Shown one piece after another: positions 35,204 through 50,200 of a stretch of DNA of 64,000 nt (position 1 is the stretch's first letter; each line of letters begins with the position of its first letter). The stretch spans positions 2,916,450 to 2,980,449 of the forward strand of contig NC_020167.2 of the NCBI RefSeq assembly GCF_000224145.3, written 5' to 3'. The notes under the pieces are model-generated. The model did no database searches. It saw only the letters and a program-made list of their open reading frames with translations, and was not told where the DNA came from. Origin of the DNA: Ciona intestinalis. Taxonomy: Eukaryota; Chordata; Ascidiacea; Phlebobranchia; Cionidae. Made by a program: the position numbers and the translations under genes.

Positions 35204-38200
35204 CAATGATGACAAGTACCACACAATGAAATGGTCGGAACTTCAAGTTGGTGACATTGTTCGTGTGGTTTGCAACAGTGTCATACCAGCCGATGTACTT
35301 CTCCTACACTCCTCCGATCCTGATGGAATCTGTTTCATAGAAACTTCCAACTTGGATGGAGAGAGTAACCTCAAGCAGAGGATGGTGGTGAAAAAGCATT
35401 GGGGAGATATAAGGGTGAGTTTGTCTGCTAGGTCCACACTTTCCTCCAATTTAATGTAGATACGTTTTTAACTGTGAGAGTGTTTGAAGAGCTGTTGTTT
35501 TGTCGCTATCGCTATGTCTTGTTTTTCGTCTTTCTAGTTTCTACATTTTGTTGTGTTGGTACAGAACTTCAGCACTACACAAAAATCAGAATATATATTT
35601 TTTGGTAAAAGAACTTGGAATTTTTTTTTAATAACATTTGTATTATTTTTTGATAACTGGTAAACGGGCATGAGATATAACATTACACTTATGTTATAAT
35701 GACTGTTGTTGCCCCATGTGAGGGTAATAAAAAAGTTGCATTTTTTATTTCAAAAGTTTGTTGACTTGCTCTAAGGAGTAATTACCACAACAACCCTCAT
35801 TACGTTTAGTTTAATTTTATGATCAAATTATTTGTGCGAGCCTGCTTAGTTGTAATGAAGCAGGCTTTTCCTGATTCAATTAATTGTTTTGTTAGCTGTT
35901 TATCATGCTCACTAATAATAGGGTATGTGATTAATCATAGAAAATGTTGTGTTTATAGTTAGCATTATTGTGTTTGTGTACAAGTACATTGTGTTTCAAT
36001 AATATTAATTATTAATAAAAAGAGGTAATGTTAAGAATGTATTAACAAAATTGTTAACCTTTTTTTCAATTTCTTTTTATAGAGTCATGAATTTCATCCG
36101 AAAGAATTCAAAAGCATAATAGAGTGCCAAACACCAAACAATGAAATTTATAAATTTCATGGCAATGTGTGAGTTGTTATTATCCATACTATGTAGGAAT
36201 GTAGTGTATTACATTTCTTTCTTGTTGAGAGGATTAGAATTTATATTGACTATTGTTGTCAAAACCTGTTATCTTTTTCTATAAGAAGGTCAGAGGCATT
36301 CTCTGTCAGTAACATTTTCTTGGCAATAATGGTCAATGGAAAATTACACAGAATTTCTCAAAAGTGTGAATTCTCTGTTACTTGCCATATTAGTCACCTT
36401 ACCTACCCACAAAAAGTTGCTTAATGTTTAACCAGAGCATTAGATTCTCTCATGGGACATGGAGTGTTTGTTCAACGTTAAATAACTCTTTCTTTGAATT
36501 CTGGGAGAAACGTTTCTTGTTTAACGATTGCGTAAATGAATTCTCTAGATTTCTTGTAAACAGGACACTTCTCAAGTGTTTTTTTAAAGGATTATCTATT
36601 CTTATTAACTTGTTTCACTGTCTCATATAAAAAAAAGAATATTAAAGTTAAAGGAAAATAATTTTAATATTTTGTGCCCTGAACAAAACACCCATTTTTT
36701 TATATTCTTCAATATATATATATTCAATATATATTCAGTCACCACAATCGGTATAATAAGTCCTGGTATATTACTGACTAAATTGTAAACTGCTGACTTA
36801 ATTGTTCTTCATTTTTTAGTTTAGTATATACTCATGACTTGTTTAAATTATGGGAAACCCAAAATATTTTCAGGACTCCTGCTAATGGGGGTGAGAAGAT
36901 ACCTGTAAGTAACAATAACTTACTTCTGCGTGGATGTGTCGTTCGAAACACAGATTACGTGGAAGGTATTGTACTTTATGCCGGTCACGAAACTAAAGCC
37001 ATGCTCAACAACAATGGGCCAAGGTAACTAAACCTTTGCTGGTTTATATTTGTTTGTAGTATGCTTAATTTGCTCTTTTGTTCTCGGATATCTTTGTGTT
37101 TCGTGTAGCTGAAAATCACTTTATTATTCCCGAAAGAGGATGACCTTGTTTAAATGTGTGTTTGAATATTATAAGATACACCTTGGCTTGTACTTATGGT
37201 AATCCCTTTACAGCAGAACGCAAGACAAATGCTTGTGTCTTTTTTTATAGTTTTTCAGCACTTACAAGTACTGTCTATCTAAACATTTATTTTGTTCCTT
37301 TCAGATACAAAAGAAGCAAATTAGAACGAAGAATGAATACTGATGTTATTTATTGCGTCATTCTATTATTTGTTATGTGTATTCTCGGCTCTGTTGGTAA
37401 GAAAACACACCAAGTATAGATATTAGTAATTAAAAATTACTGTTATTTCTAATTTTAACATTTTAACATGTTTTTAATTTTATTTGGCCATTTTTTGCCC
37501 TATTTTTAAACTTGTTAAATGTAAAAATTGTTCATGAAAATTTTTACAGAATTATATTAACGTTTTTATTTTCCAGGAAATGGGGTGTGGGCAAGTCATA
37601 TGAACAATATACCACAAGCGGAGTTGTTTATTCCAAATGAAGCCGATGGTGGCAAACTAGACCCAGCCCTTTCTGGCTTTTACATGTTTTGGACCATGGT
37701 GATTTTACTTCAGGTGCGTCGACTTGCGTTTGAATTGGAATTGTTGTTAAAAATAGCCTGACTTCGCGCTATGGCTGAAAAAACCTCTTTAAAAGGCTCT
37801 GAATAGCTGTTGTTTAAAATTAAATTATAAAGAAAATTCTACTTAATGTGAAACCTCTACTCTGTGCCAAAGACTATATTTTCTTATGGTTTAAACTGCT
37901 TAAGGCATATTATAATCTGAAGGTTTATTTGCTTCAAGTGTTTATGTTGTCAGATTGGCCACACACACACAGTGTACATCTGGTACCTGGGTGTTCATTT
38001 TATTGATTTTAAGCATTTAACCGTTTGTATATTCATATTTACATTTTATTATGTTGGTCTATTGATTGATAATCGTAATGTCATGTTACTTAAAACAAAC
38101 AAGTTGAAACAAACAAAAATTTCCTTAAATCAGTAATAGTTTTGACAGTTTTATCTTAGTTTACCTTGATTTATAGATATTTATTTTTATGACGTTTTGT

Positions 38201-41200
38201 TTAGTGATAGTCCCATCTTTAAACGAATCCTTAAAATTTTGTGTTTATTTTTCATCAGTTGTAAAATAATATATATATATAATGGAAAAAAACAACAAAA
38301 AAAAATAGTTAAAAATTTTCAATTTTATTTTCAAATTATAATTAAATTCAAATTCAATTTTCTTTCAGGTCCTCATCCCGATCAGTTTGTATGTTTCAAT
38401 TGAACTTGTGAAGTGGATGCAAGTTTATCTCATCAACAATGATGTGGATCTTTACCACAAAGAAACCGACACTCCGATCCTATGCAGGGCTCTTAACATC
38501 ACCGAGGACCTTGGACAGATTCAGTACGTCTTCTCAGATAAGACGGGGACTCTCACAGAGAACAAGATGATCTTCAGAAGATGCACAGTTGGGGGAGTGG
38601 ATTATCCTCATGCAGCTAATGGTGGGTTTACTTTATTTAGTTCTCAGTTTTTGTATAGTTTGTTTTTGGTGTGGTGTAATTTCTACTCCTATGCATAGTT
38701 TCCCAAATTATGTAACTTTTTAACTTGAATTACCTTGTACATAAATTGGTGTTTATTTATTGAGGATAATTTATAATTAAAATTTCAGGTTATTTTGTGC
38801 TGATTTGTAAAATAGATGTTTTTAAAAAGTGTAATTAGATCTAGTGTGTGTGTTATCATATTAAAAATGGTTTAGAACCTCTACTTTAAAACTTTACTAC
38901 ATTTTTACACTAGGACTTTAAATAGTAAGATATATGTTTAAATCTTTACAAAAACTTTACAAACTGTCTCTTTACAAACATTGGTTTTATAAACAAAATA
39001 TTTTCCAGCTGCCCGCATTGAAAACGCTGAGCCTGTGCCGCCATCTCAACACCCAGGTCAGTATATTGATTAAACTAATATAAATGCTATGATTTTATTT
39101 AGTAAGTGGACCATAAAAAAATAACGGCAATTGCTTCAACATGTATTTGGTATTATGTCCTGACCATACCAACCTATGTTTGTCTCGTATCTAAGCTGGC
39201 CTGGTTAAAATACCCAGACTTCCATTGTTAACAAGCCTTCCATAGGCTATTCACGCCGGTAGTTGAATGGAAGCATTCATGATCCAGGCAGAGAGGATTT
39301 TTTCTATTGTAAAACCTATTGTATGGTATGACTTGTGGAAAAGTACCGCTGTTAATTTTGCTTACAAGATTTGAGACAGAGACAGTAAATACACTGATTT
39401 GAAATGATTCATTGTTGAGAATACATTGCATGATCTGAGTTCCCTGTATGTTAAAAAAGCACCTTTATGTCAAAATGTCACCTTATGTTAACAGTGATAA
39501 AGCACAAACATTAATCCTGTATTCCTGTGTGGTTTTAAATTAGTAGAAACATTGTTTTTGTACCACATTAATTTTTGATCATTGAAACAACAAAAATACC
39601 ATTTTTCTGTAGAACATTCCAAACACAGAGAAGCATTTCCAGAATTAGCGCGAGCAGATTCTGTCCGAAGAAGTTACCGTCGTACTCAAAGTGCGTCAGT
39701 TAAACCGCATCACAGGTAACTTGTTGAGTTGTGTTTTCAAACTGTGGTCTATGCCTGTATGGTAAAAAAGGGATATGTGAAAATAGGGTAATGGGAATAT
39801 GTGAAAATTTGGGCTGACAGTTCAGTGTTAGACTGACACTGTGTGAAAATTATTCAGTACTTATAATTGTGGTTGTCAATATATTGAGTTATTTGTACGT
39901 ATTGATAGTCTTTTCTGGTGTTTAACATAGAGAGCAGTTTATTCGGAATCGTAACAGCTTGTGGGACGCCATTCTGTAAGTTTCCATGCAGTTTCGTGCT
40001 TTTTCATTTCTTCAGCTTATGCATGGTTCATAATGTTACAAAGAGTTACAGCATGTCATGTGTGTGCCAGTTGCTACAATTTTACTCTATTTAAAAAATA
40101 CAAAACCCTGAAAAATTGGCAAGAAACAATAGTTTAGCTTAAGTGACAGTTAAAAAACTGGCTTATCAGTTAAAAAATTTATATTTTAAACATTACTTGC
40201 AAAATGCTGCCAAAGCAGCAAGTATTTGTATTAAGTTACAAGTGACAGCCAAACAAAATCTAGGTTTGGGCTTAAACATATATGTGTATGATTCAGTGTG
40301 ACATTTTATTTTGGATTGCCATTGTACTGTCTGTGTGGATTTTCCATTGACTTTGTTTTACACCAGCTTTACAGAACATACCAGATGCATCTGTTTTAAT
40401 AAACAATTCCAAGTGACATGACTGGACTGCAATATTTTAGCGTTTGAAAATATTGATCACAGCATACATTCATTTGCTAATGTCACGTTGAACTTAATAA
40501 TCAGTATAGTAATTGTATGAAGTACACTTGACAACTTAATGAACAATGCACTGATGGATATAATATTGATTTCTTGAGCATCCACTCCAAGGCTAACAGC
40601 TTCAGTGTTATGTCTGTCATAAACATTACCAATGCTCTTCCCAATATGATACAGGAATGTTAATGCCACAACAATGAAATTCTGCTTGTTATTATTTGCA
40701 GTGTTATTGAGACTGTTACATATAATGTTGTTTTAACAACCCTCGTTTTGTCATAATATCCAGTCTTTTGTTCAACCATTTTTCTTCGGTACCAAAATTA
40801 AAGAAACAAATAAAAGCTATTATGATTATATAGCATTATTTTTATGATATATTTCATTTCTTTTTTTGTTCAGACAAAGCCAGAAACATGGCCATGGGAC
40901 TGAAGAGAAACCTGTAGATGGTGAAACACAATTGCAAAATGCAACGAAATCAGCTCCAAACTCGCCAGCTAACTCACGAAGGGCAAGGGTAATCATATAT
41001 ATAAATTTTCATGCATTTAAAGTTCTAATTAAAAAAAATAGTGTGTTGCAACAGCTGAGTAGTTAAATTACCTGCCTTAGTACAATAAAACTTGTTGGTC
41101 CAACAAATATAAAAAAGTAATTATCCAAAAAGTTACAGAAGTAGTAACTTATAAGCTGACAGGATGTGTTTAAAACACAAACACTAAGAGTGTCGTTCCC

Positions 41201-44200
41201 CTTGACAATTAAATCAGTAAGTTTATGTTACATTCATTCATCATACTCATAACCCCCCTTTAACACAGATGAGCACGAAGCGACCGGCCACCCATCATCG
41301 ACGAAACATCAGCTCTGTCTCCGCACGAGAAGTCCTCGCTACTGTTGCTCAGGACGAGGTAGCGCCACCCGGTGTTGAGCCGGTGGAGCCGATGTACGAG
41401 GAGATCGTTGACGAAGCCTTGGTGAGTGGGAATTAGAGTCTAAATTCATTATATGTACAATCGCCCTATTCAGCGGGGTTGACTGTGGTTCTATTCAGTG
41501 GGGTTGACTGTGGTTCTATTCAGCGGGGTTGACTGTGGTCCTATTCAGCGGGGTTGACTGTGGTTCTATTCAGCGGGGTTGACTGTGGTTCTATTCAGCG
41601 GGGTTGACTGTGGTCCTATTCAGTGGGGTTGACTGTGGTTCTATTCAGCGGGGTTGACTGTGGTCCTATTCAGCGGGGTTGACTGTGGTTCTATTCAGCG
41701 GGGTTGACTGTGGTTCTATTCAGCGGGGTTGACTGTGGTCCTATTCAGCGGGGTTGACTGTAATCAAATAATACAACTTGTTGATATATATCAGCAATCA
41801 CAGAGATGCAGAAGGAAGTTTTATTCAATAATTTATCTTCCAAAATTTTTGCTGATGGAAATTTACCTTTAAATTCAGTATTTTAAAAATAACTTTGAAT
41901 AATTGTGGGTTTTCAAGTTCCTAATTATTTATACTAGTGTATAGTTTAGATTACCAATTTATCCATACCATATCGCATATCCATTCTATAACTTTTATGT
42001 TCAAAACTCAGAGCAATCTTAAACCTTAATTGCGGAATATTTAACAAATAAAATTAAACCACAAACCGGATATTCGTTTGTTTTTCATTTCAATTCAAAT
42101 TTCAACTAAAAAACCCCCCACTTGTAAACCAAGTACTCCCGTAATTGACATCCGGTTTCAATTCAGGAAACTGATGTAACTCCTGATCCCGTGTTATATG
42201 AGAAGCTCACCTCCTCTTCTTATTCCTCTATCACTCCTCAAGGAGCATCCTCCGAGCTCCCATGTCCGGAGAAAACTCGGATTTGGGATTTTTTCGTAAA
42301 TCTTGCGATTTGTAACACAGTCGTCATCTCAAATGATAACAGCGAGAGTGCTTCAACTACACCAGACCCTTACTCGGTATGTAGTGTTACTTTTTAGATC
42401 ACTAATAATCAATGCATCTAACAAGATTTTTTTCCAATCTTACAAAATTTATTGTTAATTTAGATTGTTATGTACAGAATCTGTTAATTTTGGTTCTTAG
42501 TATATACAGTTTAGTTTAATCACATAAATTACAGTCTTGTAGTAATATCACAAACCTAAACTTTAATTGATATAGGCTAACAGTTTTGTGAATGACCTAA
42601 AATTCCAACTCATAGTCATCAAACACATAGTAGTAACACCTATGCGTGTAGTTTTGCATGGACTTAGTTTTTGAATGACGAACTTTGGTCATGATATTAG
42701 TCATACAATTTTAGTGACTAAGCATTATTAGCAAACACGTTTTGGTGACCTGTATCAAGTTATATGCATGCCAATTTTGGTGGTGTCTAAATTTTATAGA
42801 TTTTAAGTAGTATGGTGGTACTTGAGTTTTAAATCAACTTTAGACGTGCTGTATTTGATTGTATGTAGCTCTTTGGCGTAACCGGGCAAACCAAACTTGA
42901 ATATGTATTTAAATTGGGATTCCAACGAAACTAAATGTATTCGCAATAAGTTTTGTATTTGAAATCCTGTTATGGACGTACTAAACTTTATTTGAACAAT
43001 TTTTTTCTGGTGTCAGGAGATTGCTAGCGAGGTGTCGACTGCTTCTGGCAGTAGTCTGCTGCCACAAGTGCTAAAGAAAGTCCATCTGAAAGTAAAAATT
43101 GCGTGTCACTAATCACCTCTCTGCAACAATCATTTAATTTCTAATGATACTTGCATGATTCCTTATTTGAACTCACATGCATGAGCGGCATCATGAAATA
43201 ATGGTCATATGATCTTTGAATCATGATCATGGTTCACAAAAATTCTTTTCATACCCGGCAATGCAACTTTACTTACTATACAGAAATTTGCTGCATTTTT
43301 ATTTTATTATTCTAATCAATCAGCATGTGGCTCCTCTTATTTGATAATATTTCTTTGTTTATATTTAGTACACTTCACTGTTTTAACATAAATTTCAATT
43401 TTCTAGCTTACCTCACCTAGCAGTGACACCTACAAGTCAATATCCCCACATTGGTCGCCTAAAATAAACGCACTTAAAATGAATGGAAACACAAACAACT
43501 CAGCAAACACAGGCGCACAAATTGATTCCGAGGACACAGGGTAAGACACAACATATAAACATGTTTTTTATATTTATTGCCCCTCAGCCCTCATATTTTT
43601 AACGTAAATTTCATTTCATTTTTACCGTAAATTTCACGAGACGATGATTTTCATTTCTTGTTATATTGCTATCACCTATAATATATTTATATTGATCATA
43701 CGTCATACCCTTGGAAATGTGTCACCATATGCCAAAAGAAACATTGATTTTTAACAAGTCACCACCAATTTTTGTGCCATGAAAAAGAAAATGATCAAAC
43801 ATTAATATTTACATACATATTTTTCGTGTTGTATTATTTGTTCTAATTAATTATTATATAAATTAGCTATGTATATTCTAAGACACAGTTTAACACTCAA
43901 TTGTTTTGAAAAAGCTAAGCAAATCCTGCATCACTACATTTTACAAACAAAATCTACTACTATTTTTACAGACCTACGGATGCTGACCTCAGCAAAATAC
44001 GATACGAGGCAGAATCACCTGACGAGGCTGCGTTAGTTTATGCCGCGCACGCCTATGGTTGTGTTTTAGCTCACCGGTCGTCACAAGGTGGCCGGGAGAG
44101 CGTTACAGTTACGCTTCCCAACGGAGAGGGGAAACTAAAATTTGAAGTAAGATCTGTGGTTTTTAAAACCTTGTGTTTTACTATTTATTTATTGTCAAAT

Positions 44201-47200
44201 ACAGTATCGTGAAATAGATTGGATATCCTTTGCAACTAAATCCCATATTTCCTAATCCTGTTTTGAACTAACAACGCTTGTATAGAGTCGCGTTTACTAC
44301 CAAATGGGACAAGAAAAGAGAATAAAATATGTCCTGTTCTACCCCACCCTACTACAATGTATTCAATATATAATGTTTAAAAATAGATTGTGTGCTGTTG
44401 TTGTACTTTTTTGATCTCTGGTCTAATGTGTATGTGTTTAGGAAAAGAAATATGCCACAACATGTGGTCATGTGGTGCTTGTAAATAAACATTGCTTAAA
44501 CATGTGGTTAGCATAACGTATGGTGTAATCACATGACGCATAAACATTTTACAATATTTGTGCAAGGTACACTACTATTTATGCTCATATTTTAACAACG
44601 GTTTTGGCAGGTTCTTCATAAACTACCTTTCGATTCAACTCGTAAACGAATGTCAGTCATAGTACGTGACCCACGAAACAACGAAGTGGTTTTATTTTGT
44701 AAAGGAGCAGACAGTGCCATACTTTCAGCACTCGCTGATGAACAAGAAGATGTTCAATTCAGTGGGTTTTTATTGCCAATTTAATGTATTTGTGTTTTTA
44801 AGAAATCCATATGATGTATGTGTACAGTACATTAAAAAGATAAATGATTTTTAATGTAATACCTTTTCCCAAAGTGGAGAAATATAGAAGGTCTAGTTTC
44901 AGACTACTAAACTTTACCTTTGTGTTTTAAAAATGGCTTCCCTCCAATTATGCTACGAGTGTTAACCATAGTGTTTTTGGTATATTGTTACGTAAGGCAT
45001 ACCATTATTTTTACAAATTACAGACTTAAAAACACCAAGGAACAATATCGCGACGCAGGCGAGCAATTCAGCTGAACTCGTGAACAGAACGAAACAGTTT
45101 CTGGATAAATACGCTCGTGTTGGACTTCGAACACTCTGTATTACTAAAAGAGTAAGTCAAACTATTAAAAAAAATTATTTGGTTTCGTGAATACAATACA
45201 ATCCTGTCTGACTTCCAGTATTGTATTTAGAAAGTTTAGCAGTACATTACAGAATATGGGTTCGAAGCTTGATTAGGGCACTGTTGTGGGCAGTTGTCCC
45301 TTTTTGCTTCTCCAAATTATCAGCTTTGATAAAAACCTAAACTCACAAAGTTGCATACCTTAATCGAATATGTGGTTTATAATACAGAACACCTGTGTTA
45401 TGAAGACTTTCAATGCCACTACACTCTGATAAAAAAGTAACACCCATTTAATTTGACCAACTTGTAAAACATTATTTTTCAGGTGCTTAGCGAAGCTGAA
45501 TACGAGGAATGGCTGACGTTGCACAAAGAAGCAGAGAGAGCTATTGACGAAAGAGACCAGCTGCTAATGAACTCGTACGTTCGTATCGAAACTGATCTTG
45601 AGCTGCTAGGGGCAACGGGTATAGAGGACAGACTGCAAGACGGCGTCCCTGAAACGATAGAAGCTCTTCGGCAAGCGGGGATCCAGGTTTGGGTGGTGAC
45701 GGGGGATAAACGGGAGACGGCAATCAACATCGGCCACTCATGTCGACTTATTCATCAGAATGATGAAGTTATCAATCTCATCACTGAAACTTCGGTAAGT
45801 TTTACTTTAACACACCCTTGTGATTTCTACAACATAATTTTAAAATTAAGTCTAGTTTGACAAAACCTATTTTGCCTTAAATTTCAACAAAACTAATTCT
45901 AATGACTATCTTTACTTTTACCAAAAGTGCAGTTAGCAATACACAGTTTTTCAATGTGTAAAAAAGTTAAAAAGGCAATAAAAAAAATGTAATAAATACT
46001 AAATTTAATTTTCCCTTTTTATTACAGGAAGCGTTGTCCGAGTTACTTGACACGCATATCGATAAACAAGAAACAAAACGTGGAAAGTTGCCAGAAATTC
46101 AACAACAAACGTCAATCCTTTCGTTTAATGTTTCGTTCAGTTTGCCCAACTCCACATCTTACCCAACCATTGATGATAAAGATTTACCAGCACTGGGTAA
46201 GCCTTGTGTATTATAGTAGAGTGGGGGAAGATAGGACACCTTTTCATTCTATTTTCTCGTCACATTTGGTAGCAAACAAAGAAAATTCAAATTATTGTAG
46301 AACTGTATCCTCCCAACTCCCATATACCGTTGTTAATTGTTTAAAACACGATCAGGATACTTGGATATTACGTGCTAAAGGTGTCCCATCTTCCCCCACC
46401 CTACTATATACATATAATAATTATTTCAAAGAAATTGACAAAAGAGAATGAAATATTTTTTATCTTACCCCTTACAATGTATTCAATAAATAATCACTAG
46501 GTAAGCGTTGTGTATTATATATAATAAATATTTCAAAGAAATTGAGTAAATGTATTAATATATATTAATATGTATATATGTTGCTGCTGCTGCCATGCAT
46601 TTTAAAGTTTTGTTCCTGATCTTAAATGGCAAAAAACGCCAAAAAAATTACCAAAAGGTTTCTTTCAAAAGTAAACAAATAGGATTTCGTAACATTTCAA
46701 TATAATACATAAAATTTTATTTTTCCCTTCCCTTTATATTAGACTTTTTTAAACAACAAGTAAAATAGTTTTTAAATATTCCAACCTGATTTGTGATTTT
46801 CAATAACAGTTTTCTAAAAACCGCTTCAACTGATTTACTCAACCAACCCTTTATTCCAGTGATGGTAATTGACGGGCGAACACTGGGGTTCGTACTCGGC
46901 AACAAAGACCAAGCTTCAAACACCACCAAGGAAATGTCGGATAAGTTTGTTCGTCTTGCTCGAAGATGTCGTTCCGTGTTATGCTGCAGGGCTACACCTT
47001 TACAAAAGGGTCAAGTGCTGAAACTAATAAAGGACAAATTAAATGTCATGACACTCGCAATCGGTAAGTGAAACGGAAGTCATTAAAACATAATAAGGTC
47101 TAGGTTTTGATCAATTTTATTCAAGCATTTCCGATACACACATAACAATCTGAACACAAATAACATTCAGACTAAATTAAATTTTTAAACTAGGTAAGTG

Positions 47201-50200
47201 TTTTCAACTGTTGCCTAGTATGTTCTAAAAGGTTTTCAAACACACTTTCACAAACCTCAAAAAGTTGAAAAACACTCGACTAAGTTTTACATAGCACTCT
47301 CAAGTATTTTTTATTTTCATAATATATTGTTTTAAATATAGAATAGAAGAAAATAAAATACTCCTTTAACCAACCTTTAAAAATGCCCCTATTTACCACT
47401 GTGTCTTTGATTTTTTTTTAAATTACATTAAATTTTAACCATTTTTAAAAAAATATTTTTTATTAATTTTATATAAAAAATCGAACTTGTATTTAAACAG
47501 GTGATGGTGCAAATGACGTTAGCATGATACAAGTGGCTGACGTTGGCGTTGGGTTAAGTGGCCAGGAAGGCATGCAGGCAGTGATGAGTAGTGATTACGC
47601 AATAGCTCAGTTTAGATTTCTTAAGAAACTTCTGCTTGTTCATGGTCATTGGAACTATGCTCGTCTCGCTTCGATGGTTCTTTATTTTCTTTATAAAAAT
47701 GCGGTAAGTCGTCAATTAATGGTAGATCTAGATTATAAAAAAAAGAAAAAATTCCCCAAAACCAATTACCCACAATGTAACATACTTGGTAACTCGTAAG
47801 TTGGCACGAGGTGTATGAAACAGAACACTCGTGTTTTGCGACTGTCATTTTCTGGCCACGCGAGGAAAAAGTAAGTTACATTCATAAATGGATGAAGGAA
47901 CGTAACTTATTATATATTTTGGTCACAGTTTTTATAAAACATGTGTTTTGTTTTATACACCTCTACCTAGTTAGTTACCATGTACGAGTTACCATGTCTG
48001 TAAGTTTGTAACCTCTAGTATAGAATCAACGCTTTAACCATTGTACCAGGTTTGGTGAAAAAGAAACCTGATTTGTTCAATTCTGGATCAACTTCTTTAT
48101 TTTTTAAACTTTTTGCTATTTTTTAACAAAATTCCCTTGCAGGCGTTTGTGTTTCTTATCTTCTGGTTCCAAATCTTGTGTGGATTCAGCGGAGGAAACA
48201 TGATCGAACAATTCTACCTCCTCTTGTTTAATCTCATCTTCACCAGCGTTCCTCCTCTCATTACCGGGATCTTGGATAAAGACCTCCAGGAAGAAACTCT
48301 TCTCAAGAAACCTCATCTTTACATGCAAGGGATCAAAGACGAGGTAAAAAAATCATCAAAAAAAATGAATTATAAAAAATGTTGCCTGGGGGGGGGGGGG
48401 GGGGAAAAAAAAAAAGAGGTGTTTGTTACATTCGTGCCCATTTCTTATACAATGTCAAGGAGAATACAACATATTATTTCATTTTATTCTACATTTAGTT
48501 GAGATGACTTTATATATATTTAACTGCTCATTGTTAAATGTTTAATCCCAAGTCCAACTATCTCTATCTTACAAATGTATTGTGCAAACAACAGACCTTA
48601 GAACAAATATTTTTGATTTTCTCTATATGCAAATTTGACATTTAACAACAAAGGCCATCTTGTTTAAAGTACCAACGCTGACACTTAACGAACATTCCTT
48701 TGCAGTTATATCTTCAACGTACATTCTGGATCAATATGCTGGATGCCCTTTATCAAAGTGTCGTCATATTCTTTTTTCTTTACCTGGTAAGTTAAGAATT
48801 TTGTAATGTTTGTAAAATATATAGTAAGGTGGGGGAAAGATTGGACACCTTTTCATTCTATCTTCTCGTCCAATTTGGTAATACTAGTGAACAAAGAACA
48901 TTTAAAGAAATATAAATGTATATAAATGAAAACTATGTGTTTTGTAGCAACCTAAGTATTAAGCATAAATTGATAACGAAGCTTGAGTGACACATTTTAA
49001 TTCACATAAGCATTAAGATGACTTACCTATAATAACAGTCAAGTACCAATACAAAACGAATCGACTAATCAAATATAATGCACCAACACAATGGTTATTA
49101 ACCACATTCCGAAACATTCTTCCCCCACTTACAATAATAACTTTATTTGTCTTTTTGATTTTGGTAGTGAAGATTTTAAAATACATTAAACGAAAAAACA
49201 CAGGATATAGCGACAAAACAACAGTTGTTAAAACAAACCTACTGTTAAAATCCTATTTACATTTAATTGGAAGAAAATAAGCGTGGTCGCTACACCTCAC
49301 TCTCACTTCGTGTGTTTTTTAACCATTTACAGTTTTACTCCATTTACTCAAAATAAATGTTCCCTTTTACACACAGACGTACTACGACTCACAAGTTGGG
49401 TTAATAGAGTGGGGAACAGTTGTCACAACAGCAGCTCTATTTGTCATCCTTATACATCTTGCTATTGAAACCAAAACTTGGGTAAGTTACTATTTTTTTG
49501 CCCGAGATCGTATATAACGTTATGGGCAAACTCTAACCTCAATTCCTAATTCCCATGGCATGCTGTTGGGCCTAACCCATACGGAACAGAAAAAATAACT
49601 CAACACTAACAAAAAAATTGTATCTAATGTTTAAACCTGTTTTCTCAGACTTGGATTCACTGGGTTGGGCAGATCGGTAGCGTGGTTGTTTACTTTGCGT
49701 TTGCGCTAATTTACAACATTATATGTCCTGCCTGTTCCCCACCCTCCAACCCTTACTTTATCATGGAGCGAGTTATACAGACTGGTCAGTTCTGGTTCTC
49801 CATTCTTCTCGTCACAGCAATTGCTCTATTTCCGAGGTAAGGGTCAATTTCGTTGATTTTACATCGTGTTTATGAAAAAAAAGAAAAAAAAATGACTTGT
49901 ATATTAAAAAAAGTTTATAAAGACATAAAAAAAAAACTTAGAATAATTTGTTAAAACTGCAATAAATCAAGCAAATATTTCAATTAAATAATCGTGCAGG
50001 TATATTGTGCGGGCAGTGCAATCGAATACATTCCCGAACGAATGCCAACGCGAACGTATATTGGAAAAGGTTCGTGCCTCGTCATCTGCATGTACCAGTA
50101 CAGCGTCTACTTCTGTGACATCCACGTCATCAAGCAGCACATACCGCAACCCCGCCTTTATGCATGTTCCTGACACTTTCGTTTCAAGTGAGATCGAGCA

